Below the pieces are notes generated by a model. It did no database searches. It was not told where the DNA came from and saw only the letters and a program-made list of their open reading frames with translations. Shown piece after piece: positions 5,919 to 13,523 of a DNA stretch of 64,000 nt; the stretch's first letter is position 1, and each line of letters starts with the position of its first letter. Origin of the DNA: Campylobacter concisus. Its GTDB lineage: Bacteria; Campylobacterota; Campylobacteria; Campylobacterales; Campylobacteraceae. The stretch is taken from positions 1 through 64,000 of the forward strand of contig NZ_PIQX01000003.1 in NCBI RefSeq assembly GCF_003049085.1. The letters run 5' to 3'. Both the position numbers and the translations under genes were made by a program.

Positions 5919-8592
5919 CCGTAACGTATCTTTAACGAGAGCAGAGAGTAAAGACGCAGATGGCGACCTACATAAAACGACAGTAGTAGTAAAAGTGCCA
6001 AATAACGTTATAGCTGATGATGTGGTAACTGTAAAAATAGATAATGGTACTTCACCTGAGACTAAAAAGTATAATGTTATAAGCAATGTAAATGGAGAAA
6101 TAAAGTTAAAACATGTAAAAGAAGATGGTACTAAAGAAACCATTACTACAAATGCTACAAAGAATAATGAGATAGAAATTCCTGGCGTAGATATCGTACC
6201 AGGCAAAACCATAACTGTAAAAACAAAAACTACTGATGCAAAGGGTAACGGTAAAGCTGAAGCTGAAAATCACAACATCCTTGAAACGCTTAATGATGAC
6301 ATGAGAATCACTTTTGAAGAAGATACTGACAATGATGGCATCTTATATAATGCTGAAGCAAATCGTGATCACAGTGAAAACACCACAACAGCAATCATCA
6401 AGCTTCCTTCTAATTTTGTTATAGGCGATAAATTAGTAATAGAAATTACCGACAAAAATACTGGTGCTAAAGTAGAAAAAATATATGAGATCACTACTGG
6501 TGCTAACAATAATCTAGTAGTTAAAAATGGTAGCGAAGAGCTAAATATCGCTACTGATAATAAGGGCAATAAAGTAGTTAACTATACACTTGGTTTGACA
6601 GAAGATCATACTACTATTATTAATGCCAAGGTTGTTGATAGCAAGGGTGCCGATAAGGTAGAGACAACTAGTGATATCACACTTGATGCTCAAGGCAATG
6701 GATCTGGAAGCGGATTTAGACTATTTATAGATGAAGATATAGATAGAAATGAAGTGTTAAGTAGAGATGAAGCCATGAAAGATCAACACTTAAACACTAC
6801 TTCGGCAACACTTCAGATACCAGTTAGTGTAAATCCAGGCGATACTATAAAAGTCAAAGTAAATGGCGGAGCAGAAAAAACTTATACTGTTGCTTCAAAT
6901 AATGGTACAACCGTTACCATAAATGATGCAGATGGTAGCCTTGTTACACTTGAGCCTGGTAACAAACTAAAAATTCCTAATGTTCATATAGACAAAGATC
7001 ATCCTGCAGAAGTGGAAGCTACTATAGGTGGAGTAACAAAAACAGCCAAAGCTACGCTTCAGGCGATGGATATAAAAGATCTAAAGGTTGAATTTGTAGA
7101 AGATAATGCAAGTAGAGATAATGTAATAGATAGAGATGAAGCTTTATTGGATGGTAGAATAAAAGAAACAACTATAAGTGTTCAACTACCATATAATGTT
7201 GTAGCCGGTGATAAAGTGGCAGTGACTATCAAAGAGCCTCAAGCTAACGGCTCTACGTCAACTAGAACTGTAACTTATACTGTCACAGGAAACGCTAATG
7301 GTAAAATTTCACTTACAGATGATAGTGATACTACTCATACTCCACATGAACTAGAAAATAACACTATAAAAATTCCTGGCGTTGCTATGCTTCCAGATCG
7401 CGAAACTAGTGCAGTAGCTACTATAACAAATGGTGCTGAGACTACAACTAGCAGCGAAGCAACAGCTAAACTTGCACCTTTAAGTGAAGCGGGATTAAGT
7501 GTAAGCATAGTTGCTGATAAAAATGATAATGGCATTATCTCAAGAGATGAGTCAGGTAGTAAAATTTCAAAGGTTTATGTTTCTATCCCAGGAAGTGTGA
7601 TAGAAGGCGATAAGATAGATGTCAAGATAACAAATCCTAATGGATCTATCTTAACTAAACATTATGAAGTTATGGGAAAAGATGTAAATGGGAAAATTAC
7701 ACTAAAAAATTTAGATGATAATTCTCAACAAACGCTTGGTAGAGATACCCCACTTGATCTTGATGCTACTATCGCAGTTGATAAAGAAACAAAAGCTGAA
7801 GTTACTCTAACTGACACATTTGGTGAGAGTAAAACAGTAAGCGATACGGCACACGCTGAGATCGATGCTATAAGAGGCATCATGTTTAATAAAGATATAA
7901 AAACCTCAGAAAGTGGCGAAAAATCTACTACAGTCAAAGTTTATCTTAATGAAGATGCTAGAGAAGGGGATACGGTAGAGTTTAAATACACTAATCCAGA
8001 CAATCATACACCAACCAAGACTGCAACACATACTCTATCAGCTGCAGATATAGCAAAAGGCACATTTGACCAAGAGCTTGATATCAATGCAAGATCAGCC
8101 TATGATCTAAATGTTAAAGCCTCACTTAAAACTTCAGATGGCTTAGAGTCTAAATCTTATGAGCCTTATAAACCACTTCATATAGGCGTTGAAAACTATA
8201 CGGTTAAATTTGACGCAAGTAAAGATATGAAAGGTGGCGAAGGTCATGATACTTTGGTGTTTGATAAGCAAATAGTTGATCTTAGAGGCATTAATAATCT
8301 TGATTCAAAAGTGGAAAGCTTTGAAAATCTTGAGCTTAAAGGAAAGACAGAGATCAAATTTAATGTACAAAATATCCTTGATATCACTGATAACCCTGAT
8401 ACGGTGCTTAAGATAAAAGGTGGTGATGTTGATGCTAATGGCAATAAAATCACAAAAGTTGATCTAGACCACAAATGGACTGCTGATTCTAACTACGATG
8501 CTAGTGGCTTTAAGGGCTACACAAGCATAGATCAAATAAATGGTAAAACTATCCATATCCAAATAGACGACAAAATCCAAACCGATCTTTAA
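5833..8592 (+). CDS. adhesin C-terminal fragment: repeats 6-11, RTX-like segment, secretion region
   Basis: 919 aa open from about 5833; meaningful homology begins near 5850. It holds repeats starting at MAVYFKEDADRN, MRITFEEDTDND, FRLFIDEDIDRN, LKVEFVEDNASRD, LSVSIVADKND and a shorter last one. Then come GGEGHDTLVFD (RTX-like calcium motif) and a C-terminus with VESFENLELKG and ITDNPDTVLKIKGGD, a pattern shared with C-terminal secretion regions of LapA-type adhesins. It has no start-site or export signal of its own at the N-terminus. A 12-bp terminator hairpin follows directly. Confidence 0.6.
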   Translation: MVFSMQKDTSTVTISNINDMAVYFKEDADRNVSLTRAESKDADGDLHKTTVVVKVPNNVIADDVVTVKIDNGTSPETKKYNVISNVNGEIKLKHVKEDGTKETITTNATKNNEIEIPGVDIVPGKTITVKTKTTDAKGNGKAEAENHNILETLNDDMRITFEEDTDNDGILYNAEANRDHSENTTTAIIKLPSNFVIGDKLVIEITDKNTGAKVEKIYEITTGANNNLVVKNGSEELNIATDNKGNKVVNYTLGLTEDHTTIINAKVVDSKGADKVETTSDITLDAQGNGSGSGFRLFIDEDIDRNEVLSRDEAMKDQHLNTTSATLQIPVSVNPGDTIKVKVNGGAEKTYTVASNNGTTVTINDADGSLVTLEPGNKLKIPNVHIDKDHPAEVEATIGGVTKTAKATLQAMDIKDLKVEFVEDNASRDNVIDRDEALLDGRIKETTISVQLPYNVVAGDKVAVTIKEPQANGSTSTRTVTYTVTGNANGKISLTDDSDTTHTPHELENNTIKIPGVAMLPDRETSAVATITNGAETTTSSEATAKLAPLSEAGLSVSIVADKNDNGIISRDESGSKISKVYVSIPGSVIEGDKIDVKITNPNGSILTKHYEVMGKDVNGKITLKNLDDNSQQTLGRDTPLDLDATIAVDKETKAEVTLTDTFGESKTVSDTAHAEIDAIRGIMFNKDIKTSESGEKSTTVKVYLNEDAREGDTVEFKYTNPDNHTPTKTATHTLSAADIAKGTFDQELDINARSAYDLNVKASLKTSDGLESKSYEPYKPLHIGVENYTVKFDASKDMKGGEGHDTLVFDKQIVDLRGINNLDSKVESFENLELKGKTEIKFNVQNILDITDNPDTVLKIKGGDVDANGNKITKVDLDHKWTADSNYDASGFKGYTSIDQINGKTIHIQIDDKIQTDL

Positions 8593-8597
8593 TCCCC

Positions 8598-8627
8598 AAA
8601 ATGAGTGCGTAAATTCGCACTCATTTT
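8598..8627 (+). terminator. rho-independent terminator after adhesin gene
   Basis: Perfect 12-bp inverted repeat AAAATGAGTGCG / CGCACTCATTTT with a 6-nt loop, starting 5 nt after the adhesin stop. The A-rich left and T-rich right ends would allow termination in both directions. Confidence 0.8.
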
Positions 8628-8692
8628 AAACTCAAACTCACATTATTTTTTAAGTCTTGTTTTACTAATATTTGCTCCTTAAAGGAGAAAAT

Positions 8693-9286
8693 GTGAAAAA
8701 TTTAATAGCCGTTATTATAGTTATTGCTGCACTTGCTTTTGGTGCTTTTAAGTATATAAATTCATTTGTTGCGCTTGATGAAAATGTAAATGCAAAGTGG
8801 TCACAGGTGTTAAATCAATATAAAAGAAGAGCTGAGCTTGTGCCAAATTTGGTTGAAACTGTAAAAGGCTACGCAGCCCATGAACAAAAAATTTTTGAAG
8901 ATGTGGCAAATGCTAGAAGCAAGAGCATGCAAGTAAGCGTTGATGCAAGTGGTCTTAGCGATGAAGCTAAGATGAAAGAATTTATGACAGCACAAAGCTC
9001 ATTTGGCTTGGCGCTTGGCAGACTGATGGCAGTTAGTGAGAACTATCCGGAGCTAAAAGCAAATCAAAATTTCTTATCTCTTCAGAGTCAGCTTGAAGGT
9101 ACGCAAAACCGCATAAGCGTAGCAATACACGATTATATCGAAGCTGTAAAAGAGTATAACGTAGCCCTTAGAAGCTTTCCAAATAAATTTATAGCAAGTG
9201 CTTTTTATCCTGAGCTAAAGCCAAAACAAAATCTTGAAATAAGCAACGAAGAGAAAATAAATCCAAAAGTTTCATTTGAGAAATGA
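8693..9286 (+). CDS. lemA: LemA family protein
   Basis: 197 aa from GTG 8693, placed 5 nt after AAAGGAG. The ATG at 8691 is followed at once by a stop, so GTG is the start. One N-terminal transmembrane segment is followed by the family core FVALDENVNAKWSQVLNQYK, then RRAELVPNLVETVKGYAAHE. LemA proteins are anchored, helical-bundle proteins of unclear function. The next gene overlaps by 4 bp and encodes a TPM-domain protein; the lemA-TPM pairing is common in bacteria. Confidence 0.85.
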   Translation: MKNLIAVIIVIAALAFGAFKYINSFVALDENVNAKWSQVLNQYKRRAELVPNLVETVKGYAAHEQKIFEDVANARSKSMQVSVDASGLSDEAKMKEFMTAQSSFGLALGRLMAVSENYPELKANQNFLSLQSQLEGTQNRISVAIHDYIEAVKEYNVALRSFPNKFIASAFYPELKPKQNLEISNEEKINPKVSFEK

Positions 9287-10140
9287 TGAAGAAAATTTTT
9301 GCTCTTTTATTTTTTACATTTTGCTTTTGTTTTGCCATAAATTTTAACGAGCAGATAAATGACGAGGCTCAAATTTTCTCTAAAAATGAGAAAGCTGAGC
9401 TTTTGGGCTTGGTGCAAAATTACGAGCAAAATAGTACGACGCAAATTGCTATCGTGACGCTTAAATCACTAGAAAATAAAAGCATAGAAGATATCTCTCT
9501 TGAGGTAGCTAGAGGCTACAAGCTGGGACAAAAACAAAGCAGTAATGGAGTGCTTTTAATAATCGCTCCAAACGAGAGAAAAGTACGTATAGAAGTTGGT
9601 TATGGGCTTGAAGGCGTACTAACTGACGCTATTTCTAGCCAGATCATAAATGATGTGATAGTGCCTAAATTTAAGCAAGGCGATATGGGCGGTGGCGTCA
9701 TAGAGGGCACAAAAGCTATCATAAAAGTAGCTAGTGGCGAAGAATTTGAAAGCGAGAGTGATGATGAAGAGATGCCATTTGGAATAGTTGCCTTTTTTGC
9801 TGGTATGATCTCGTGTTTTGTCTCTGGCTTTTTAGGTAAATTTTTTATGCGAATTGGCTTTAGTGCATGTTTTGCAGGGCTGATATCTACGGTATTTGAT
9901 AAATTTTTTGGCGTGCAAAATTACTTCATTGTCTTTGCCATTGTGTTTGTAATATTTTTTATTATTTTAAAAAATGCCTTTAAAAAAAATACTCAAAGCA
10001 AAAATACACACAGTGATTTCGGGCGTGATAGATCAGACTCAAATAGCAGTGGCAACGGCCATTCAAGCAGTTCAAGAGGTGGTGGCTTTAGTGGCGGCGG
10101 AGGCGGTTTTGGCGGAGGTGGAGCAAGTGGCAGTTGGTAA
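9283..10140 (+). CDS. TPM-domain membrane protein (YgcG-like)
   Basis: 285 aa. It has an N-terminal signal sequence (about 1-18), then a TPM domain (about 22-150) with NDEAQIFSKNEKAELLGLVQ, TTQIAIVTLKSLE, SNGVLLIIAPNERKVRIEVG and YGLEGVLTD. Two transmembrane segments (about 163-185 and 205-232) and a Ser/Gly-rich tail ending GGGFGGGGASGSW follow. Often misnamed methanol dehydrogenase beta-propeller in databases. It starts within the lemA stop (ATGA), so the two are coupled. The precise role is unknown; the family is linked to envelope functions. Confidence 0.8.
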   Translation: MMKKIFALLFFTFCFCFAINFNEQINDEAQIFSKNEKAELLGLVQNYEQNSTTQIAIVTLKSLENKSIEDISLEVARGYKLGQKQSSNGVLLIIAPNERKVRIEVGYGLEGVLTDAISSQIINDVIVPKFKQGDMGGGVIEGTKAIIKVASGEEFESESDDEEMPFGIVAFFAGMISCFVSGFLGKFFMRIGFSACFAGLISTVFDKFFGVQNYFIVFAIVFVIFFIILKNAFKKNTQSKNTHSDFGRDRSDSNSSGNGHSSSSRGGGFSGGGGGFGGGGASGSW

Positions 10141-10206
10141 AATTTCATCAAAGATTAGTTTGTAAAACTCAAACCCTTTAAAATATATAAAAACTTAGGA
10201 GCAAAG

Positions 10207-10887
10207 ATGCTAGCTGGTGAGTTGCTTAAAAGCCATTTTGCTAAATTTGATCTAGTGGCAGTGCTTAGTAAATTTTTAGAGCAAAGTCATTTTGATAAAG
10301 AAAAATTTGATCTGCTTAAACAAAATAACTTTAAAATTTTAGATAAAAATATAAAGCAAGAGATAGTTGGTACTACTGGTTTTAAAGAGTTTTTTGACGA
10401 TAAATTTCAGAGCTTTTTATGCGAGCTTATGCAAAGTAAGGTTTTAATTGTTTCTGGCAAAGAGTATAAATTTAGCGAGCTTGAAATTTATACTTGTTTT
10501 GACGCAAATACTTATAAACGGCAGTGTGAGGCAGGAGAGATTTACTTTCATAACTTTGGTTTTGACATATCTTTTAAAAGTGATCTATCACTTTATGGTG
10601 GCGTTTTAGTAAGAAGCCTAAAGCCCTTAAACGGGCAAAATTTTATCTTGGGACCAAGAAAATGTGCCTTGCATATCTTAAATAGCAAAATGAGCAATCT
10701 AAACTTTGATCTAAAAGAGGCTGATTTTAGAAAAGATAAGATTACTTTTACGTCACGTATTAGATCATTTTGCGATGAAAATCAGCAAGAAAATGATTGT
10801 CTTAGAGCATTTACTGCTGAGTTTGAAAAAGCCTTAGAGTTTGATGAAAATTATAAAAAGAGATTAAATGCCTATAAAAAGGGGTGA
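10207..10887 (+). CDS. conserved-looking hypothetical protein
   Basis: 226 aa, soluble, no signal peptide or membrane segment, ATG after CTTAGGAG. Distinctive stretches are EIYTCFDANTYKRQCEAGEI, YFHNFGFDISFKSDLSLYGG and VLVRSLKPLNGQNFILGPRK. The YFHxxGxDISF...YGGVLVRSL pattern is ordered and enzyme-like, but I do not recognise a named family with confidence. It stands alone between the LemA/TPM pair and the convergent pectate lyase gene. Confidence 0.6.
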   Translation: MLAGELLKSHFAKFDLVAVLSKFLEQSHFDKEKFDLLKQNNFKILDKNIKQEIVGTTGFKEFFDDKFQSFLCELMQSKVLIVSGKEYKFSELEIYTCFDANTYKRQCEAGEIYFHNFGFDISFKSDLSLYGGVLVRSLKPLNGQNFILGPRKCALHILNSKMSNLNFDLKEADFRKDKITFTSRIRSFCDENQQENDCLRAFTAEFEKALEFDENYKKRLNAYKKG

Positions 10888-10924
10888 AATTCATCTTTTT
10901 ATCAGCTTTTGCGGTGAGAAATTT

Positions 10925-10949
10925 AGCCCCAAGCGGCTTGCTCGGGGCT
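10925..10949. terminator. convergent terminator hairpin
   Basis: AGCCCCAAGC / GCTCGGGGCT, 10-bp stem with one mismatch and a 5-nt loop, lying between the convergent hypothetical gene and the pectate lyase gene, 8 nt past the latter's stop. T-rich on the plus strand (TTTGATTT) and AAATTT on the minus strand. Confidence 0.55.
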
Positions 10950-10957
10950 TTGATTTC

Positions 10958-12208
10958 TTATCTTATAACGTCTAGTTTGCCGGTGCCGGCGTTTTTATTT
11001 ACCTCGTTTTGGACATTTGAGGCTTTGAGGAGCTCAAATTTATATGGAGGCTCAAATGGCGGCTTAGTTAGCTTTTCGCAAACGCTGCCTTTTTTTGAAA
11101 GGTCTATGTTGCCGCTTTCAAAAATTGTGCCTTTGTTACATTTATAGCTTATCTTAACACCTTTTGCAAAGTAGTTGTTTTGAGCGTATATTAGCGAGCC
11201 AAAACGCACGCCAATGGCGTATTTTTGGTCATAGAAGCCATCTTTTGAGTCGTAAAAGTTGTTATAGACGTGCACCTTTGCATTGCGTGCCATAGGTAAG
11301 CGTTGCGCGCAGTTGTCAAAAATGTTATGAGCGACCGTTATCGTCCTTGTTTCGCTGCTGCCGTCTGAGTCTCTTGAGCCTATTAGCATCGTTTTGTCGT
11401 GGTTTTCAAAAATGTTGTGCGAGATCGTGATAGCCGCACTATCTCCCTTGATGTCGCATAGTCCGTCGTAAGTCTGCCATTTGGTAAGCTCTCCGCCTGC
11501 TAAATGCACATGACCAAGCTCGACCGTGTCCTTAAAATGGCAGTGATCTACCCAGATGTTTTTGCTTGATTCTATGCTAACGCCGTCATATTGTGCGTTA
11601 AAGCCGTCATTTTTTTGTACATCTGGAAATGGATCAAAAGTATCTTCGATCTTCATATTGCGGATTGCGATATTTTGGGCATTTTTTAACAAAAGCGAGC
11701 CGCCTTTTATGCCTGAGTTTTCGCCTAAGCCGATTATTGTGGTGTTGCTAGCTACCGGCACTACGATGATCTTTTTGTACTCGTTGGCTAAATTTTTGCG
11801 AAGCGCTGCTAACTTTGGATCTTGCGAACCGTCTAAATTTGCACGGCATGAAGCGCCGTAAGCCTGTATAAATTTGGCATAAGAGCTAAACTCGCTACCG
11901 CTAATCTCACTTATAAATTTATCCAGCCCATCGCTATTGCCATTTTGTGGGATCTTGCCTTCGCTAAGGTCTATGAGCCCATCCACATAGATGACGTAAC
12001 CACCCATTTGAGCGTATTTTACGAGTTCTTGTCTATCTTTTACGACGACTTCTTTACTCTCTTTGCCGGCGTATCCGCCAAAATTTTGCTCCGCACCAAT
12101 GCTAGCGTAACCAAAAGGCGAGTCACTTGCTTTTATCTCGCCAGCTTGTGTCTCAGCACCAAATGCAAATAACGCGCCAATGGCGAGAAACAATATCTTT
12201 TTAAACAT
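10958..12208 (-). CDS. secreted PL1-family pectate lyase-like protein
   Basis: 416 aa with a signal peptide (about 1-18, ending FGA-ET). The core is a right-handed beta-helix pectate lyase pattern: NTTIIGLGENSGIKGG (about 155-170), NIWVDHCHF (217-225, the family vWiDHC motif), YDGLCDIKGDSAAITISHN (247-265, metal-binding Asp region), HDKTMLIG (270-277) and RLPMARNAKVHVYNNFYDS (303-321, catalytic Arg region). These enzymes cleave polygalacturonate by beta-elimination with calcium. Start supported by GGGAGG 7 nt upstream. Two extra segments (about 85-140) lengthen the N-terminal part. A natural pectin substrate is unexpected in an animal-associated Campylobacter; another uronate polymer is possible. 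Confidence 0.8.
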   Translation of the reverse strand: MFKKILFLAIGALFAFGAETQAGEIKASDSPFGYASIGAEQNFGGYAGKESKEVVVKDRQELVKYAQMGGYVIYVDGLIDLSEGKIPQNGNSDGLDKFISEISGSEFSSYAKFIQAYGASCRANLDGSQDPKLAALRKNLANEYKKIIVVPVASNTTIIGLGENSGIKGGSLLLKNAQNIAIRNMKIEDTFDPFPDVQKNDGFNAQYDGVSIESSKNIWVDHCHFKDTVELGHVHLAGGELTKWQTYDGLCDIKGDSAAITISHNIFENHDKTMLIGSRDSDGSSETRTITVAHNIFDNCAQRLPMARNAKVHVYNNFYDSKDGFYDQKYAIGVRFGSLIYAQNNYFAKGVKISYKCNKGTIFESGNIDLSKKGSVCEKLTKPPFEPPYKFELLKASNVQNEVNKNAGTGKLDVIR

Positions 12209-12330
12209 CTTTAGCCTCCCAAATTTAGCTTTTTATTTTTGATCTTCTGTTAGAAAATCGCTGCCGAATTTTATTTTGGCTCATTAAATTTAGCGTAAGA
12301 CTTTTATAAATTTTTAGTAAAAGCGAAATT

Positions 12331-13428
12331 TTACGCGAAAAATATCTCGCTTTTTAGACGAAGCAGGCAAAGATAGGCGCTTAGCACGCTTTGTTCTCTA
12401 ATGTAGTTGCGATCTCCTTTTAAAAGTAACCTCTCAACCTCGATGTTGCCGTTTCTATCGCCAGCTGCGACATATACCGTGCCAACTGGCTTACTAGCTG
12501 TGCCCCCACCAGGTCCTGCTATACCGCTAATAGCAAGTGCAAAGTCCGTATTTGTCGTACTTAGCGTGCCTTTTACCATCGCTTTTACGCAAGGCTCACT
12601 CACGGCTCCATAAGTTTCTAAAATTTCATCCTCGACGCCCAGCCACTCGTGCTTTATGTGATTTGCATAAGTTACTAAGGAGCCATCAAAGCTAGCTGAG
12701 ATGCCGCCATATCTTGCAAATTTAGCCGCCGCAAGTCCAGCCGTGCAAGACTCGGCAAATGAAATTTTAAGCCCCTTTTGCATAAGTTTGTTTGCCACGA
12801 AGGCAATCACATCTTTTTGTGGGATAAATTTTTGTGAAAATAGTGTTTTTACCCCTTGCAAAAAGCTCTCGATCTGGCCAAATTTATTGCTTTTTGCTTT
12901 AATGAGTATTAAATTTGGTAGGATCTGAGCAAGAGTGATATCAACCTCGTAAGTTTTAGCAAGTGGTAGCATGAGAATTTTAGCGCTATCAGCGTCTATG
13001 TCTATGAGGTGAAAGTAGCTAAAATCAGTCTTGAAATCAATTAAAAACTCGCCGAGTTCTTCATTTGGATTAGCTTTTATGAGATTTATTTGAGCGTTAT
13101 TTAGTTTGACTAAAAAGCTATTTTTTGTGTAGTCTAAGCTATCTTTAAGTGCAAGTGTCGTGCTATCTTTTAGCTCAAGCGAGCCCCCAGTTAGCGTCGC
13201 TATGATCTTTGCAGCGATGGCAAAATTTTCATCCGAGCCAAAAATGCTTACAAAGTCGTAATCTTTTGATAAATTTTCGATGATAAAAGGTAGCTCTTTG
13301 CTATTTTTTGGAGCAAAACTGACCACTCCAAGCTCGCCAAAATGATCCTCGTAGCTTTGAAAAATGTAGTTTAGAAATTCTCTATTTATCTCAAGATCTT
13401 CGCCTATTATCAAGATACTTTGTCTCAT
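12331..13428 (-). CDS. cinA: CinA family protein with C-terminal nicotinamide-nucleotide amidase domain
   Basis: 365 aa. The C-terminal part (about 203-365) has the CinA/PncC hallmarks ESCTAG (226-231), YGAVSEPCVKAMVKG, ALAISGIAGPGGGTASKPVG and TVYVAAG. This domain deamidates nicotinamide mononucleotide to nicotinate mononucleotide in pyridine nucleotide salvage. The N-terminal half is only faintly like the molybdopterin-binding (COG1058) domain of full-length CinA, and lacks its usual signatures. The gene is divergent from ileS, with 95 bp between starts, and AGGAG precedes the ATG. Confidence 0.75.
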   Translation of the reverse strand: MRQSILIIGEDLEINREFLNYIFQSYEDHFGELGVVSFAPKNSKELPFIIENLSKDYDFVSIFGSDENFAIAAKIIATLTGGSLELKDSTTLALKDSLDYTKNSFLVKLNNAQINLIKANPNEELGEFLIDFKTDFSYFHLIDIDADSAKILMLPLAKTYEVDITLAQILPNLILIKAKSNKFGQIESFLQGVKTLFSQKFIPQKDVIAFVANKLMQKGLKISFAESCTAGLAAAKFARYGGISASFDGSLVTYANHIKHEWLGVEDEILETYGAVSEPCVKAMVKGTLSTTNTDFALAISGIAGPGGGTASKPVGTVYVAAGDRNGNIEVERLLLKGDRNYIREQSVLSAYLCLLRLKSEIFFA

Positions 13429-13451
13429 TTTTAAGCTCCTTTTTTTGCCCC

Positions 13452-13496
13452 ATTATACTATTTTTCAGTGTGATTTAACCAGCACAGGTGTAAAAT
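13452..13496. promoter_or_regulatory. divergent -10 boxes of cinA and ileS
   Basis: ATTATA at 13452-13457 is TATAAT on the minus strand, about 24 nt before the cinA ATG. TAAAAT at 13491-13496 on the plus strand precedes the ileS ATG by 27 nt. -35 boxes are not clear. Confidence 0.45.
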
Positions 13497-13523
13497 TAGC
13501 AAATTTTAAAATCAAGGTAAAAA

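Larger units (their letters stand above)
3606..8592 (+). pseudogene. LapA-like type I secreted repeat adhesin, broken by three frameshifts
   Basis: Reading across three frames gives one protein of about 1,660 aa: an N-terminal retention module, about eleven Ig-like repeats of roughly 110-125 aa, a GGEGHDTLVFD RTX-like segment and a C-terminal type I secretion region. The reading frame changes near 5259 (GD to TIN; about 11 nt appear lost relative to the other repeats), near 5502 (one base missing after AAG, K to V) and near 5848 (one extra A in GAAAGAT). Repeats begin with an Asp-rich stretch (DxDxDGxLSRxE) followed by TTVxIxLP and GDKLxVTI. Either the gene is inactivated or the repetitive region contains sequence errors. 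No type I secretion genes are in the window. Confidence 0.7.

Noticed and set aside
10884-11147. ORF of 87 aa on the plus strand
   Set aside because: Lies almost wholly opposite the pectate lyase gene; composition is that of an antisense shadow and no ribosome binding site fits.
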